NCBI RefSeq assembly: GCF_963678635.1
Contig: NW_026971619.1
Span: forward strand, 1-58,485
Length of the DNA stretch: 58,485 bases
Direction: 5' to 3'
Origin: Symsagittifera roscoffensis
Taxonomy: Eukaryota > Xenacoelomorpha > Acoela > Convolutidae
Shown: in pieces, positions 20,883 to 33,700 of the stretch
Position numbering within the stretch: position 1 is the stretch's first letter
Layout: every line of letters begins with the position of its first letter
Made by a program: the position numbers and the translations under genes
The notes under the pieces: model-generated
Databases searched by the model: none
What the model was told of the DNA's origin: nothing
Seen by the model: the letters and a program-made list of their open reading frames with translations, nothing else

Positions 20883-23800
20883 TTTCCCCTCTGATAAAAA
20901 AATTGAAAAACTGTAAAACTGAATGACTGAGCTTGTGCATATGTAAAATAGGTTGATGGTGGTTTTAAAGTACTCAAGAAAAAGACAAAATTGACTATTG
21001 CTGCATCTAGAAATTGAAAAACATAAATACCGCCGAAAGCGTTGAACAATTGAGTTTTTGGAAGACCCTATGACAGAGCAAGCAGGACTCTAGTAAGTTT
21101 AAACAAAATTTAAGTTTTCGGTTGTGCTCGATCCGTCTTCATTTTCTTCCCTACATTTGATTTTTTCGTGATGTTGTCTATCATGACCGCCCATTTTTGT
21201 GACCGCTGTTCGCTTCCACCCGCTCTTCCGAGATTTAGTTTTTCGCCGCTATCGTTCGAGTTCTAGCTGCAATCGGACGCCAATCGCTGTCTTCTCTCTC
21301 GTTTCTTCGTCGCCGTCTTGATATCGTCCTCCTCCGTTTGCCCCCATTTGGCCTTATTCTTTTCGCTCTCCGCCACTGCGTTATCCTTCGGCTCCGACTC
21401 CACTAGATCCGTTGGAGTTTGTAAGGTTGTAAGTCCGTTTGCATTGTTGACTGTTCCACCGGTACTGATTGTTCCACCGTTTCGTGTGGCTCTACCTTCG
21501 ATTCTGGCTCAATTGTACTCCTGTTGCTCCCCTTTTTGCTGATGGACAATGGTACATTCTCACTGTCGTTTTCGCTTTCCGACTCGCAAATCTTTTGGAA
21601 TAGGCGGCTTGCGGTCGACTTTTTCAGGGTTCTTGGCGTGGATTTCACTGTGACCGTTTTTGTTTTCTTTATCGCTAGCTCCTTTTGCTTAATGGCTTTC
21701 AGTGTAGGCGTCTGAGGAAAACTTGAAGGGACCTTTTTGGCTGGTTTCCTGGACACTGTTATCGCAGATTTCCTAAAAAGAACGCCATTATTTAGGATAA
21801 TTGTGTGATTGCATGTTGATTTCACTTTTGAACTTATTTTCCTATAACTTTGGAGATTCCAATCTCCCGTGCGCTGGTACAATTGGCCTGACGGGCCTGG
21901 TGTTAGATCCGCTGTGTCTGGTTTATGAATTCGAGGTTCGTCCTGTTGATCCAATTGTTGTTCTTCGGTCAGTTTCCTAGGGTGGCTTCTACTCTTGATG
22001 TCATAGACCAGATCCAAACGAACAACCCAATTTGTATCTGCCGGGTGTCGAAGGTCCTGCACCATTGGATCGTCTAAACATGAAGATTTTTCTCTTAGTA
22101 CTTTCGACCAGTTCAAAAGCTGAAGAGAAGGTTTTTTCGTGAGATTTCTTAAGACAGTATTTGCTTCCCTCCCAATGGTGAGCTTCGAATGTTGTTAGTT
22201 TAGCAGTGGCATTAACCGAAAGTGCTCGTTCCAACATATTTCCCAGTGCCTCCGGATTTTCCTCCTTCGCGTACGTGAGAATCTTATTTTTCAAGCTTCC
22301 TATCGTTCTCTCCACACATTCCGTAGCGCGATGGTCGTTTACAGTCGACTTTACAATTTCAATTCCCTCCGTGTTACAAAATCGTATAACATCATTAGAC
22401 ATGAAATTTGTTCCCTGATGTATATGAATCCTTTGGGGCATACGGTGGGTCACAATATAAGTTTTTAAAGCTTAAGGTTTTAGTTCAAATTTATTGTTTG
22501 CACAGACCATAGCCGACGGCCAACGGGAGAACCGATCCACTGCTACAATGACGTATTTAAAAAAAAACTCATTTAGATAATATTTGGGACTCCAAAAATC
22601 AATTTGCACCGCTTCCTTAGGTTCCTTAGGTTTCTTAGGTTTTATTATTTGTCCCATATCCTGATTTGATATTAAATTTTTGAAGTTCTTACCCGATTCT
22701 GTACACTCTGTACAATTCTCGACCATAGAAGCTATGGAACGGTATATATAGGGGTACTAAATGTCCTTGGCGGCCTGGAACCTGTTTGATTTGCCAAGAT
22801 GGTAGTAATGAATGCGATTGTTAATAGCTGTGGTAAGAGAGTTTGGAATTACAAGTTTGTCGTCCATCCATACAACATTCTCACGTACATACATAATGTT
22901 TTTGAATTGTGCATAATAACGATTCATTGCATAAGTCCTGGCATGAATGTTCGGGTCCTTTCCTCGATCATCTCTCGTATAGCACTAAGTTGTGGCTCGG
23001 TTTGGTAAGTAGATTCAATGAATTGTAAATTAAAAAGTTCCGGTAACGAAATAAGTTTAATAACTATTTTTGTATCCCCGCGGTTCAATGGACATTTTGA
23101 AGTTATTAGGGTCAACCGGTGGAATAGTTTCACCGGCGAAAAACGAAGGTAAGGAAAGGACTGTATTTGATTTTATCGATCTAGATTGTGTAATTACTGC
23201 TTCTAAATTTGCTGTTGTCGATCCGGGTATTTCTTCCATTTCATCGCTACTTCTAATTTACGTAAACTTCTAAGCATGGTTTTTTCAATGACGTGATTTG
23301 AATTTTTACAACTTGATTTCATATTGATTATAGCCCCAACTAACTTTTCATCCAATTTAGTTGACAGTCGGAGTATTCCACGTGTTCGTTTCCTATTGGT
23401 TAATTCATTCTCGCATGACACGACGCCCTCTGCTGGCAATTTATATGACGGAATTTTGCATAACGCATGCGGTTTAATTAATTGCTTTTGATGTGCAATA
23501 ATTACCGGTCCCACAGCGGAATTCTTTCGATAATATCCCAAGGCGCTACGTATTAATCTAGTTTTAGCTACTGTAAACATACTCTCATTCCCACTGACCG
23601 GCATCGCGGACCCATTTGGAAAACGAGATGAATAATCCGCCGGACCAATTTTCGCCCTCGGCTTGTGTTCTACTTCAAAATCAATGGGAATCAAACGATC
23701 TAACCATCATTCAAGCCGGCTGAACATTGTATTAGTTTTCTTTTTGTTTGCGTTACAGGAAGTTGCCCATACGTGTACCTCAAATCTATTGTCGAGAGGA

Positions 23801-24636
23801 AAATCTCCCCCGATTTTCGTTCACTTATAGTTTTTGAGACAGTGTCCAATAATTCTTCAATATTTGGCATTTGGTATTTGTTTTTATGGACTTGTTTGTT
23901 CAATTCCCTAGATTCCAATGCTAAATTAATTGACATATCTTTTTTTAATCTAATAATAATAGGCGAAACGAAATATTTAAGTAAAAATTCGTTCAAATTT
24001 TCAATATGACCCTGTTCCAGCAATTTTGAAATCCCCTTATCCACTTTTTTTTGTAGAGTGATCGGAACCCGTCGTCCTTTTTGTTGCACCGGGTTTAATT
24101 TGTCCAAAAAATTGTCCTGTAATTTATAGTTCCTAATTTTCCCTAGTCTGTTAAAAAGGTTTGCAATTTGTTTACTGAAATATTCCTGCCACGGGCTTAA
24201 TCGTGTTTCCAGGTCGTCAGTCGCGTCTCGGTCAATCGTAATCACCGTGACTTTAGGTTGTTGTTGAATTAGCTTCAGTCCCAGCTTGTCCATTAAGTCT
24301 CGTCCAATTATCGATGGTCTGTTTCCTCCTATCACGCGTATCCTTGCAGTGGTGTTCCATCCAGTTGACTCCAGCTGTACTTCCATCGCTCCAAATTTTT
24401 CAGTGTGTTTTTACCATAATTGCGTTACTGCGTTACTGGCGTTACATAATTGCGTGTCTTCTGGTGTTAAACTTTCCAACTTGACGTTTTGCGCAACCCG
24501 GGTGCTTCTTAGTTCGCCCACCGTAAAATTTGAGATTGGACATCCACTGTCTATCCACACTCGCGTAGCCCTTCCGTTGATTTTCACTGACAAATGAGCT
24601 CCCGCCACCTTGAGCTCTGTAGCCTTCCTGGATTGG
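20883..24636 (-). pseudogene. Ty3/Gypsy internal domain, copy 2 (broken pol)
   Basis: Fragments right to left: protease (24411-24734); linker and N-terminal RT (23700-24386); a deletion at about 23753 that removes some 820 bp of RT palm/connection and the start of RNase H compared with copy 1; RNase H tail (23203-23694); integrase zinc domain (about 22472-23133, split); integrase core (22001-22453) with His at the second catalytic position (22418-22420); basic C-terminal tail (21403-22116). It shares with copy 1 the protease-to-LTR junction, so one truncated unit was duplicated in tandem. Confidence 0.83.
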
Positions 24637-24878
24637 TAAACTCCTTGCTGCAACAGTAAATTCTGAATCATACTGAATATCTTAACTAACTTAATCTTGC
24701 AAAATATACTAAAAGAGCGAGCACTAGAGGTCACACCGAAGGTGACATAGATGCCGTTGGCTGGTACCTGCAGGTATTTAAGTAAATTATCGGTACATAA
24801 AGAGACAGCTGATTGACGTTTGAACTAGTTTACTAAATGATGATGAATTGAAACGGATTGAATTAGCACTAAATGACA
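24637..24878 (-). repeat. LTR remnant between copies 2 and 3 (242 bp)
   Basis: It has the same length and the same left junction (CTGGATTGG joined to TAAACTCC) as the remnant at 20641-20882. It carries the conserved hairpin at 24730-24746. Confidence 0.8.
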
Positions 24879-27800
24879 TTTCCCCTCTGATAAAAAAAAA
24901 TTGAAAAACTGTAAAACTGAATGACTGAGCTTTTGCATATGTAAAATAGGTTGATGGTGGTTTTAAAGTACTCAAGAAAAAGACAAAATTGACTATTGCT
25001 GCATCTAGAATTTGAAAAACATAAATACCGCCGAAAGCGTTGAACAATTGAGTTTTTGCAAGACCCTATGACAGAGCAAGCAGGACTCTAGTAAGTTTAA
25101 ACAAAATTTAAGTTTTCGATCGTGCTCGACCCGTCTTCATTTTCTTCCCTACATTTGATTTTTTCGTGATGTTGTCTATCATGACCGCCCATTTTTGTGA
25201 CCGCTGTTCGCTTCCACCCGCTCTTCCGAGACTTAGTTTTTCGCCGCTATCGTTCGAGTCCTGGCTGCCATCGGACGCCAATCGATGTCTTCTCTCTCGT
25301 TTCTTCGTCGCCGTCTTGATATCTTCCTCCTTCGTTTGCCCCCATTTGGCCTTATTCTTTTCGCTCTCCGCCACTGCCTTATCCTTCGGCTCCGACTCCA
25401 CTAGATCCGTTGGAGTTTGTAAGGTTGTAAGTCCGTTTGCATTGTTGACTGTTCCACCGGTACTGATTGTTCCACCGTTGCGTGTGGCTCTACCTTCGAT
25501 TCTGGCACAATTGTACGCCTGTTGCTCCCCTTTTTGCTGATGGACAATGGTACATTCTCACTGTCGTTTTCGCTTTCCGACTCGCAAATCTTTTGGAATA
25601 GGCGGCTTGCGGTCGACTTTTTCAGGGTTCTTGGCATGGATTTCACTGTGTCCGTTTTTGTTTTCTTTATCGCTAGCTCCTTTTGCTTAATGGCTTTCAG
25701 TGTAGGCGTCTGAGGAAAACTTGCAGGGACCTTTTTGGCTGGTTTCCTGGAGACTGTTATCGCAAATTTCCTAAGAAGAACGCCATTATTTAGGATAATT
25801 TTGTGATTGCATGTTGATTTCACTTTTGAACTTATTTTCCTATAACTTTGGAGATTCCGATCTCCCGTGCGCTGGTACAAATGGCATGACGGGCCTGGTG
25901 TTAGATCCGCTGTGTCTGGTTTATGAATTCGAGGTTCGTCCTGTTTATCCAATTGTTGTTCTTCGGTCAGTTTCCTAGGGTGGCTTCTACTCTTGATGTT
26001 ATAGACCAGATCCAAACGAACAGCCCAATTTGTATCTGCCGGGTGTCGAAGGTCCTGCACCATTGGATCGTCTAAACATGAAGATTTTTCTCTTAGTACT
26101 TTCGGCCAGTTCAAAAGCTGAAGGGAAGGTTTTTTGTGAGATTTCTTAAGACAGTATTTGCTTCCCTCCCATGGTGAGCTTCGAAACCACAGCTAAAATT
26201 TCAAGTTTGTTTGTCAAATATTTCTTTTCTGCCTAATTTAAGAACCTTGAAGCAAACAAAACGTGTCTCCACCCTTCGGGGTGTAATTGCTTCAAAATTG
26301 CTCCCAATCCGTTGTGACTTGCATGGAAAACAAGCCAGATATCCCGATGCACATCAAAATTTCGTAGCTCGACAACTTAAGCCTTTTGCAGTTTCAAATT
26401 TTCAAATGCCGATTGGCATTCGGTTGTCCATATAAATTCATTTTTCCGACTGAGTAGGGGACGTAATGGGGCGGATGTTTCAGCCAACGATGGTATATAT
26501 TTATGTAAACTATGGATTGAACCCATAAAAGAATTTAGCTGCGACAACGTCCGCGGAGGTTTTAGAGTTTTTTTTGGTTCGGTTTTCCGCACCAACAATG
26601 TAATTCCTGCTGGTGTAGTTTTGAGCCCAAGCGACTCGTAATCGATTTGCGCGAAACTTCATTTTGTTAATTTTAGCGACATATTCTCCTGATCTAGTTT
26701 GCGCAAAATCTTCTCGACCGTGGAGATATGGTCGATTTCCGAACCTTTTGTGACTACTAGAAGGTCATCAATGAATGCGTGAGCCTGGGGAAAATCCGTA
26801 AGAATACTACCCATTGTCCGTTGAAATTCCGCCGGAATCGTTGTAAGGCCGTAAAAATTGGTTTTTAAAACGGTAAGTACCGGTCAATTTTCCCCCGATA
26901 AGTGAAAAATTACACTGAACGCTTGTATTGGCGCTTAGAGGAAGTTGCCCATACTTGTACGTCAAATCTATTGTCGAGAGGAAAATCTCCCCCGGTTTTC
27001 GTTCACTTATAGTTTTTGAGACAGTGTTCAATAATTCTTCAATATTTGGCATTTTGTATTTGTTTTTATGGACTTGTTTGTTCAATTCCCTAGATTCCAA
27101 TGCTAATTTAAATGACCCATCTTTCTTTACTCTAATAACAATTGGCGAAACGAAATATTTAACTAAAAATTCGTTCAAATTTTCAATATGACCCTGTTCC
27201 AGCAGTTTTGAAATCCCCTTATCCACTTTTTGTTGTAGGGTGATCGGAACCCGTCGTCCTTTTTGTTGCACCGGGTTTAAATTTTCCAAAAAATCCTCCT
27301 GTATTTTACAGTTTCTAATTTTCCCTACTCTCTTAAAAAGGTTTGCAAATTGTTTACTGAAATATTCCAGCCACGGGCTTAATCGTGTTTCCAGGTCGTC
27401 AGTCGCGTCTCGGTCAATCGCCATCACCGTGACTTTAGGTTGTTGTTGAATTAGCTTAGGTCCCAGCTTGTCCATTAAGTCTCGTCCAATTATCGATGAT
27501 CTGTTTCCTCCTATCACTCGTATCCTTGCAGTGCTTGCAGTGGTGTTCCATCCAGTTGACTCCAGCTGTACTTCCATCGCTCCAAATTTTTCAGTGTGTT
27601 ATTACCATAATTGCGTTACTCCGTGTCTTCTGGTGTTAAAATTTCCAACTTGACGTTTTATGCACCCCGGGTGCTTCTTAGTTCGCCCACCGTAAAATTT
27701 GAGATTGGAGATCCACTGTCTATCCACACTCGCGTAGCCCTTCCGTTAATTTTCACTGACAAATGAGCTCCCGCAACCTTGAGCTCTGTAGCCTTCCTGG

Positions 27801-28296
27801 ATCGGATTGCCATTAATACATAGTCGCCCGAATTGTCAGCATCCCAAGAACGCGAATGGGCTGGCTCCTTCGGTTGATCTACCCAGCCAACCGAACTTCC
27901 GTGTTCCAGTGAATTATCATCGGCTGCGTCGGTGTATTCCACAAGTTCTCCGTCTTGTTCCTGCATCATGTGTACTCCCCTCTTCCCCTGCTAGATGTAT
28001 GCTTGATTCTGCACGTTCTTTCATAATGTCCAAATATCATGCAATGGTTGCATTTAACATTTTTCGCTGGGCATTTACTCATTCGATCCGGAGTAAACCC
28101 CGGTTGGTCGCAATTGTAGGATTTCTTACTCGTTTGATTAAATCTTCCTCCTCTAGCAAATTCGCGTCCAGTATACGGTCCTCTTCCCAAATGACGTGAA
28201 TTTCTAGATCCCCTCGGATATTTCCGACCGGTTCCTGCTTGATCTGGATGCCACCTCCCTAGTTACATCCCGTTAACATCCCGAAAGAGACTCGAG
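24879..28296 (-). pseudogene. Ty3/Gypsy internal domain, copy 3 (no integrase core, no RNase H)
   Basis: Right to left: nucleocapsid zinc knuckle CNHCMIFGHYERTC (27966-28190); protease with VWIDSGSPISNF (27658-27969); linker plus RT (26807-27577); RT connection (26377-26598). At about 26186 the sequence jumps to the integrase tail (25401-26114, 25108-25401). About 1650 bp, covering the integrase core, its zinc domain and RNase H, is deleted relative to copy 1. The RT frameshift T-run is at 26862-26866. The nucleocapsid runs into LTR-B within about 100 bp; no capsid sequence is present. Confidence 0.85.
26807..27577 (-). CDS. Longest protease-linker/RT fragment of copy 3 (256 codons)
   Basis: This frame covers the linker (GGNRSSIIGRDLMDKLGPK) and the N-terminal RT half: QKGRRVPITLQQKVDKGI, SPIVIRVKKDGSFKLALES, ELNKQVHKNKYKMPNIEELL and FLSTIDLTYKYGQLPL, the usual Ty3/Gypsy RT blocks. 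It ends a few codons after TGTYRFKN because of the single-base insertion shared with copies 1, 4 and 5. The catalytic FVDD lies downstream in another frame. It is a fragment, not an active enzyme. Confidence 0.75.
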   Translation of the reverse strand: MEVQLESTGWNTTASTARIRVIGGNRSSIIGRDLMDKLGPKLIQQQPKVTVMAIDRDATDDLETRLSPWLEYFSKQFANLFKRVGKIRNCKIQEDFLENLNPVQQKGRRVPITLQQKVDKGISKLLEQGHIENLNEFLVKYFVSPIVIRVKKDGSFKLALESRELNKQVHKNKYKMPNIEELLNTVSKTISERKPGEIFLSTIDLTYKYGQLPLSANTSVQCNFSLIGGKLTGTYRFKNQFLRPYNDSGGISTDNG

Positions 28297-30765
28297 TCGC
28301 AATATAGCTAACTTGGGTCGCGCAGAGTCGCAACATAGCTAATTTGGGTCGCGCAAAGTCGCAACATAGTTCGCGTAAAGTCGCAAAGCTCAAGTAATGG
28401 AATTTTTGTCAGATTTTTTTGCTTGCATAACCGTTATACATATGCAGATTGCAAAATAATCAAGTATATATGTATTTTTAATCAGTATAAGTTAGCTAGA
28501 TCAACATATTTGCTGATCACATACAGGACCGCCACAAGAAGGCCTACACATGGTCTCAAGGTAAAATATAAGCAATCATTTTAGGGCAACAACAAAAACT
28601 GAAAATTAGAAACCATTAAATTTAAGCTGAATTGAATCAAGTGAAGTTAATAATAAGAAAAAATTTTAACCAAATGAAAGAAACTTACCAGGAAGCTAAA
28701 ATTAGAAATAAATTTTGTTGAAAACTTTTGCTGGCAAAAGCCTATTTTGTATGCAAATTGCTAAACAACCCAGTCTGTATGTGTTTTTAAAATGCAGTTA
28801 GCTAGACCAACAGATTTGCTGATCAGATACAGAACCACCACGAGAAGACCTACACATGGTCCCAAAGTTATTTAAAAGCAGTTTTAAAGTTATTTTTAGT
28901 TATTGTCATAAAGTAATGGAAGTTTGCATGGTGAACAACTCAACTATCGTGAACACCTTGTTTTTTTCGCTTGCATCGTAAAATAACGCATTACAATAAG
29001 AAAACCGAGAAAATGAAAACTGTGAAATGCAGGAGTGAAAATGGAAAAAAGCCAATCCATATTCAATAAAAAAAAATCTCAGTGGTTGTTAATGTTGATT
29101 TAGCAAGGCCAAAAACGAAAACCCTTCATGCTCTTTTCCACTCCCTAAAAATCAATTTTTATTTTGATTTTTTAAATGCCGTTGTAATCAAAGAAACTTT
29201 GCATGGTGAACAAAATGAAAAATTGAAAATGCAGGAGGGAAAGTGGAAAAAAGCCAATCCATAATCAATAAAGTAAAAATCTCAGTGGGTGTTAATGTTG
29301 ATTTAGCAAGGCCAAAAGGAAAACCCTGTAAGCTCTTTTCCACTCCCTGGAAATCAATTTTGGTTTTGATGTTTTTTAATGCCGTTGTAATTAAAGAAAC
29401 TTTGCATGGTGAACTTACAAAAATTGAGAACTGATTTGTTCTCCATATCTTACATCGTAACTTCTCGCTTCTAGCCATAATAGTATTCAAAAAAACTATG
29501 AAACTTGAGGTTTTGTGTGTGTGAGGGGGAGGGGTTGTTGTAGTTGTGTTTGTGAAATCGGAGGAGGGGAGTGCTGATAACAACCCAATTTTGTTCTCTC
29601 ATCCAGTTTTATGCCCTAATTGCTTAATTTTTTTGGCTTTTTACCATTTTTCCCCAACCAGATATAAAAACTAAATTTAAATTAGAACAATAAAATGATT
29701 TTTTTCTCTGATTTTTTGTCATGGTATCTGAGGTTGGATTTGAGCTGACAAAGATTATTTGTAGAAATTATGCAGTGTTGAAAACAATTTTGTTGATTGA
29801 ATCAACCACTGTGATCCTTTTTTAAACCGTTTTGCAGCAGTTACACTTTCAAAGTCGTTGAATTCAAAAACAAAAATAACCCGTGATCATTTTTGGCCAT
29901 GTCATGGGGTATCAAAATTGAAAAACCGACTACTTCACACTGATCACAACCCGCTCGGTACCTACATTGAAACATGCATGCATGTAAAAGGTAAATGTTT
30001 TGATGTTTCCATTCTACTCTATTTAAAAAAATTTTGAATAATTCTATCAGAGAATTGAAGTGCAGTCGCAGCATTGATGTGTTCTCTCTGCTAAAAAGAA
30101 TTTTTATCAATCTTCATTTAATCATAAGGATCATGTTAACTATTCCCCGAATGCTTACGAGCCAGCTACATTTTTAGATACTCATCAGCATTTTTTTTTC
30201 CAATTTGTTCCATCAAAATTTATGGATTGTGTTATTTTTGTTCTTTATTTTGTCATATACGCTTTATTATAGATGCTTTGGCAATTTTCATCATATGATT
30301 GTACTTAAAGATCCCGTAACTCGTCTGCGACAAAAACCATTCTCAAGGAAAGTCAAGATAAAATATTCTTGTTTCTCCTTGGATACTGAAAATTTTAGCG
30401 AGTTTGTTGTTTGAATTCTAAGTTTTTTCTTGAAGTAAACAAACGCTTCAGGCTAAGTTGCTACAGATATGAAATGAAGACTCTTTGGAGATTAAAAAAG
30501 TTTATTTGATTCTTAAATAACGTAAAAACTCCTTGCTGCAACAGTAAATTCTGAATTATATTGAATATCTTATAAAACTTAATCTTGCAAGATATAATAA
30601 AAGAGCGTGCACTAGAGGTCACACCGAAGGTGATATAGACGCTGTTGGCTGGTACCTGCAGGTATTTAAGTAATTTATCGGAACATAAAGAGACAGCTGA
30701 TTGACGTTTGAACTAGTTTACTAAATGATGATGAATTGAAACGGATTGAATTAGCACTAAATGAC
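28297..30765 (-). repeat. LTR-B of the Ty3/Gypsy array
   Basis: 2469 bp, with the same edges as LTR-C and LTR-D. It is about 210 bp longer because a ~200-bp block is duplicated in tandem (about 29027-29218 and 29219-29415). Its right end carries the hairpin region at 30618 and abuts the PPT complement TTTCCCCTCT. Confidence 0.8.
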
Positions 30766-33700
30766 ATTTCCCCTCTGATAAAAAAAAATTGAAAAACTGT
30801 AAAACTGAATGACTGAGCTTTTGCATATGTAAAATAGGTTGATGGTGGTTTTAAAGTACTCAAGAAAAAGACAAAATTGACTATTGCTGCATCTAGAATT
30901 TGAAAAACATAAATACCGCCGAAAGCGTTGAACAATTGAGTTTTTGGAAGACCCTTTGACAGAGCAACCAGGACTCTAGAAAGTTGAAACAAAAATTAAG
31001 TTTTCGATTATTCTCGATCCGTCTTCATTTTTCTTCCCTACATTTGATTTTTTCGTGATGTTGTCTATCATGACCGCCCATTTGTGTGACCGCAGTTCGC
31101 TTCCACCCGCTCTTCCGAGATGTAGTTTTTCGCCGCTATCGTTCGAGTCCAGGCTGCCATCGGACGCCAGTCGCTGTCTTCTGTCTCGTTTCTTCGTCGC
31201 CGTCTTGGTATCGTCCTCCTTCGTTTGCCCCCGTTTCGCCTTAATCTTTTCGCTCTCCGCCACTGCGTTATCCTTCGGCTCCGACTCCACTAGATCCGTT
31301 GGAATTTGTAAGGTTGTAAGTCCGTTTGCGTTGTTGACTGTTCCACCGGTACTGATTGTTCCACCGGTTCGTGTGGCTCCGCTTTTCAACTCGCAAATCT
31401 TTTGGAATAGGCGGTTTGCGGGCCTTGCGGTACTTTTTCAGGGTTCTTAGCGTGGATTTCACTGTGTCCGTTTTTGTTTTCTTTATCGCTAGCTCCTTTT
31501 GCTTAATGGCTTTCAGTGTAGGCGTCTGAGGAAAACTTGCAGGGACCTTTTTGGCTGGTTTCCTGGACACTGTTATTGCAGATTTCCTAAGAAGAACGCC
31601 ATTATTTAGGATAATTTTGTGATTGCATGTTGATTTCACTTTTGAACTTATTTTCCTATAACTTTGGAGATTCCGATCTCCCGTGCGCTGGTACAATTGG
31701 CCTGACGGGCTTGGTGTTAGATCCGCTCTGTCTGGTTTATGAGTTCGAGGTTCGTCCTGTTGATCCAATTGTTGTTCTTCGGTCAGTTTCCTAGGGTGGC
31801 TTCTACTCTTGATGTCATAGACCAGATCCAAACGAACACCCCAATTTGTATCTGCCGGGTGTCGAAGGTCCTGCACCATTGGATCGACTAAACATGAAGA
31901 TTTTCTCTTAGTACTTTCGACCAGTTCAAAAGCTGAAGAGAAGGTTTTTTCGTGAGATTTCTTAAGACAGTATTTGCTTCCCTCCCATGGTGAGCTTCGA
32001 ATGTTGTTAGTTTAGCAGTGGCATTAACCGAAAGTGCTCGTTCCATCATATTTCCCAGTGCCTCCGGATTTTCCTCCTTCGCGTACGTGAGAATCTTATT
32101 TTTCAAGCTTCCTATCGTTCTCTCCACACATTCCGTAGCGCGATGGTCGTTTACAGTCGACTTTACAATTTCAATTCCCTCCGTGTTACAAAATCGTATA
32201 ACATCATTAGACATGAAATTTGTTCCCTGATGTATATGAATCCTTTGGGGCACAACGTGGGTCAAAATATAAATTTTAAAGCTTAAGGTTTTTGTCAGAT
32301 TTATTATTCGCACAGACCATAGCCGACGGCCAACGGGAGAACCGATCCACTGCTACAATGACTTATTTTTCAAAAAACTCATTTAGATAATTATTGGGAC
32401 TCCAAAAATCAATTTGCACCGCTTCCTTAGGTTCCTTAGGTTCTATAATTTGTCCCATATCATGATTTGATATTAATTTTTTGAGGTTCTTACCCGACTC
32501 TGTACACTCTGTACAATTCTCGACCATAGAAGCTATGGAACGGTATATATAGGGGTACCAAATGTCCTTGGCGGCCTGGAACCTATTTGATTTGCCATGA
32601 TGGTAGTAATGAATGCGATTGTTAATAGCTGTGGTAAGAGAGTTTGGAATTACAAGTTTGTCGTCCATCCATACAACATTCTCACGTACATACATAATGT
32701 TTTTGAATTGTGCATAATAACGATTCATTGCATAAGTCCGGGTCCTGAATGTGCGGGTATTTTTCTTGGATCATCTCTCGTATAGCACTAAGTTGTGGCT
32801 CGGTTTGGTGATTAGATTCAATGAATTGTAAATTAAAAAGTTCCGGTAACGAAGTAAGTTTACTAACTATTTTTGTATCCCCGCGGTACAATGGACCTTT
32901 TTAAGTTATTAGGGTCAACCGGTGGAATAGTTTCACCGGCGAAAGTCGAAGGTAAGGAAAGGACCGTAGTTGATTTTATCGATCTAGATTGTGTAATTAC
33001 TGCTTCTAAATTTGCTGTTGTCGATCCGGGTACTTCTTCTGTTTCATCGCTACTCCTGTGTAAGCTAGGATATCGCTTTGAAAAACGTTCTAATTCACGT
33101 AAACTTCTAAGCATGGTTTTTCAATGTTGTGATTTGAACTTTTACAACTTGATTTCAAATTGGTTATCGCCCCAACTAACTTTTCATCCAATTTAGATGA
33201 CAGTCGGAGTATTCCACGTGTTCGTTTCCTGTTGGTTAATTCATTCTCGCATTACACGATGCCCTCTGCTGGCAATTTATATGACGGAATTTTGCATAAC
33301 GCATGCGGTTTAATTAATTGCTTTTGATTTGCAATGAATACCGGTCCCACGGCGGAATTCTTTCGATCATATCCCAAGGCGGTACGTATTTGGAAAACGA
33401 GATAATTTTTGCCCTCGGCTTGTGTTCTACTTCGAAATCAATGGGAATCAAAAAATCTAACCATATTGTAAGCCGGCTGATCATTGTCTTAGTTTTCTTA
33501 TTGTTTCCGTTTAAAAGAGAGAGCAACGCTTTATGATCGGTAATCACACAAAGTTTCGAAAATAATCTGCCCCCCCCCAGCCACCGCTAACATTTCAAGT
33601 TTGTTTGTCGAATATTTCTGTTCAGCCTAATTTAAGAACCTTGAAGCAAACGAAATGTGTCTCCAACCTTCGGGGCGTAATTGCTTCAAAACCGCTCCCA

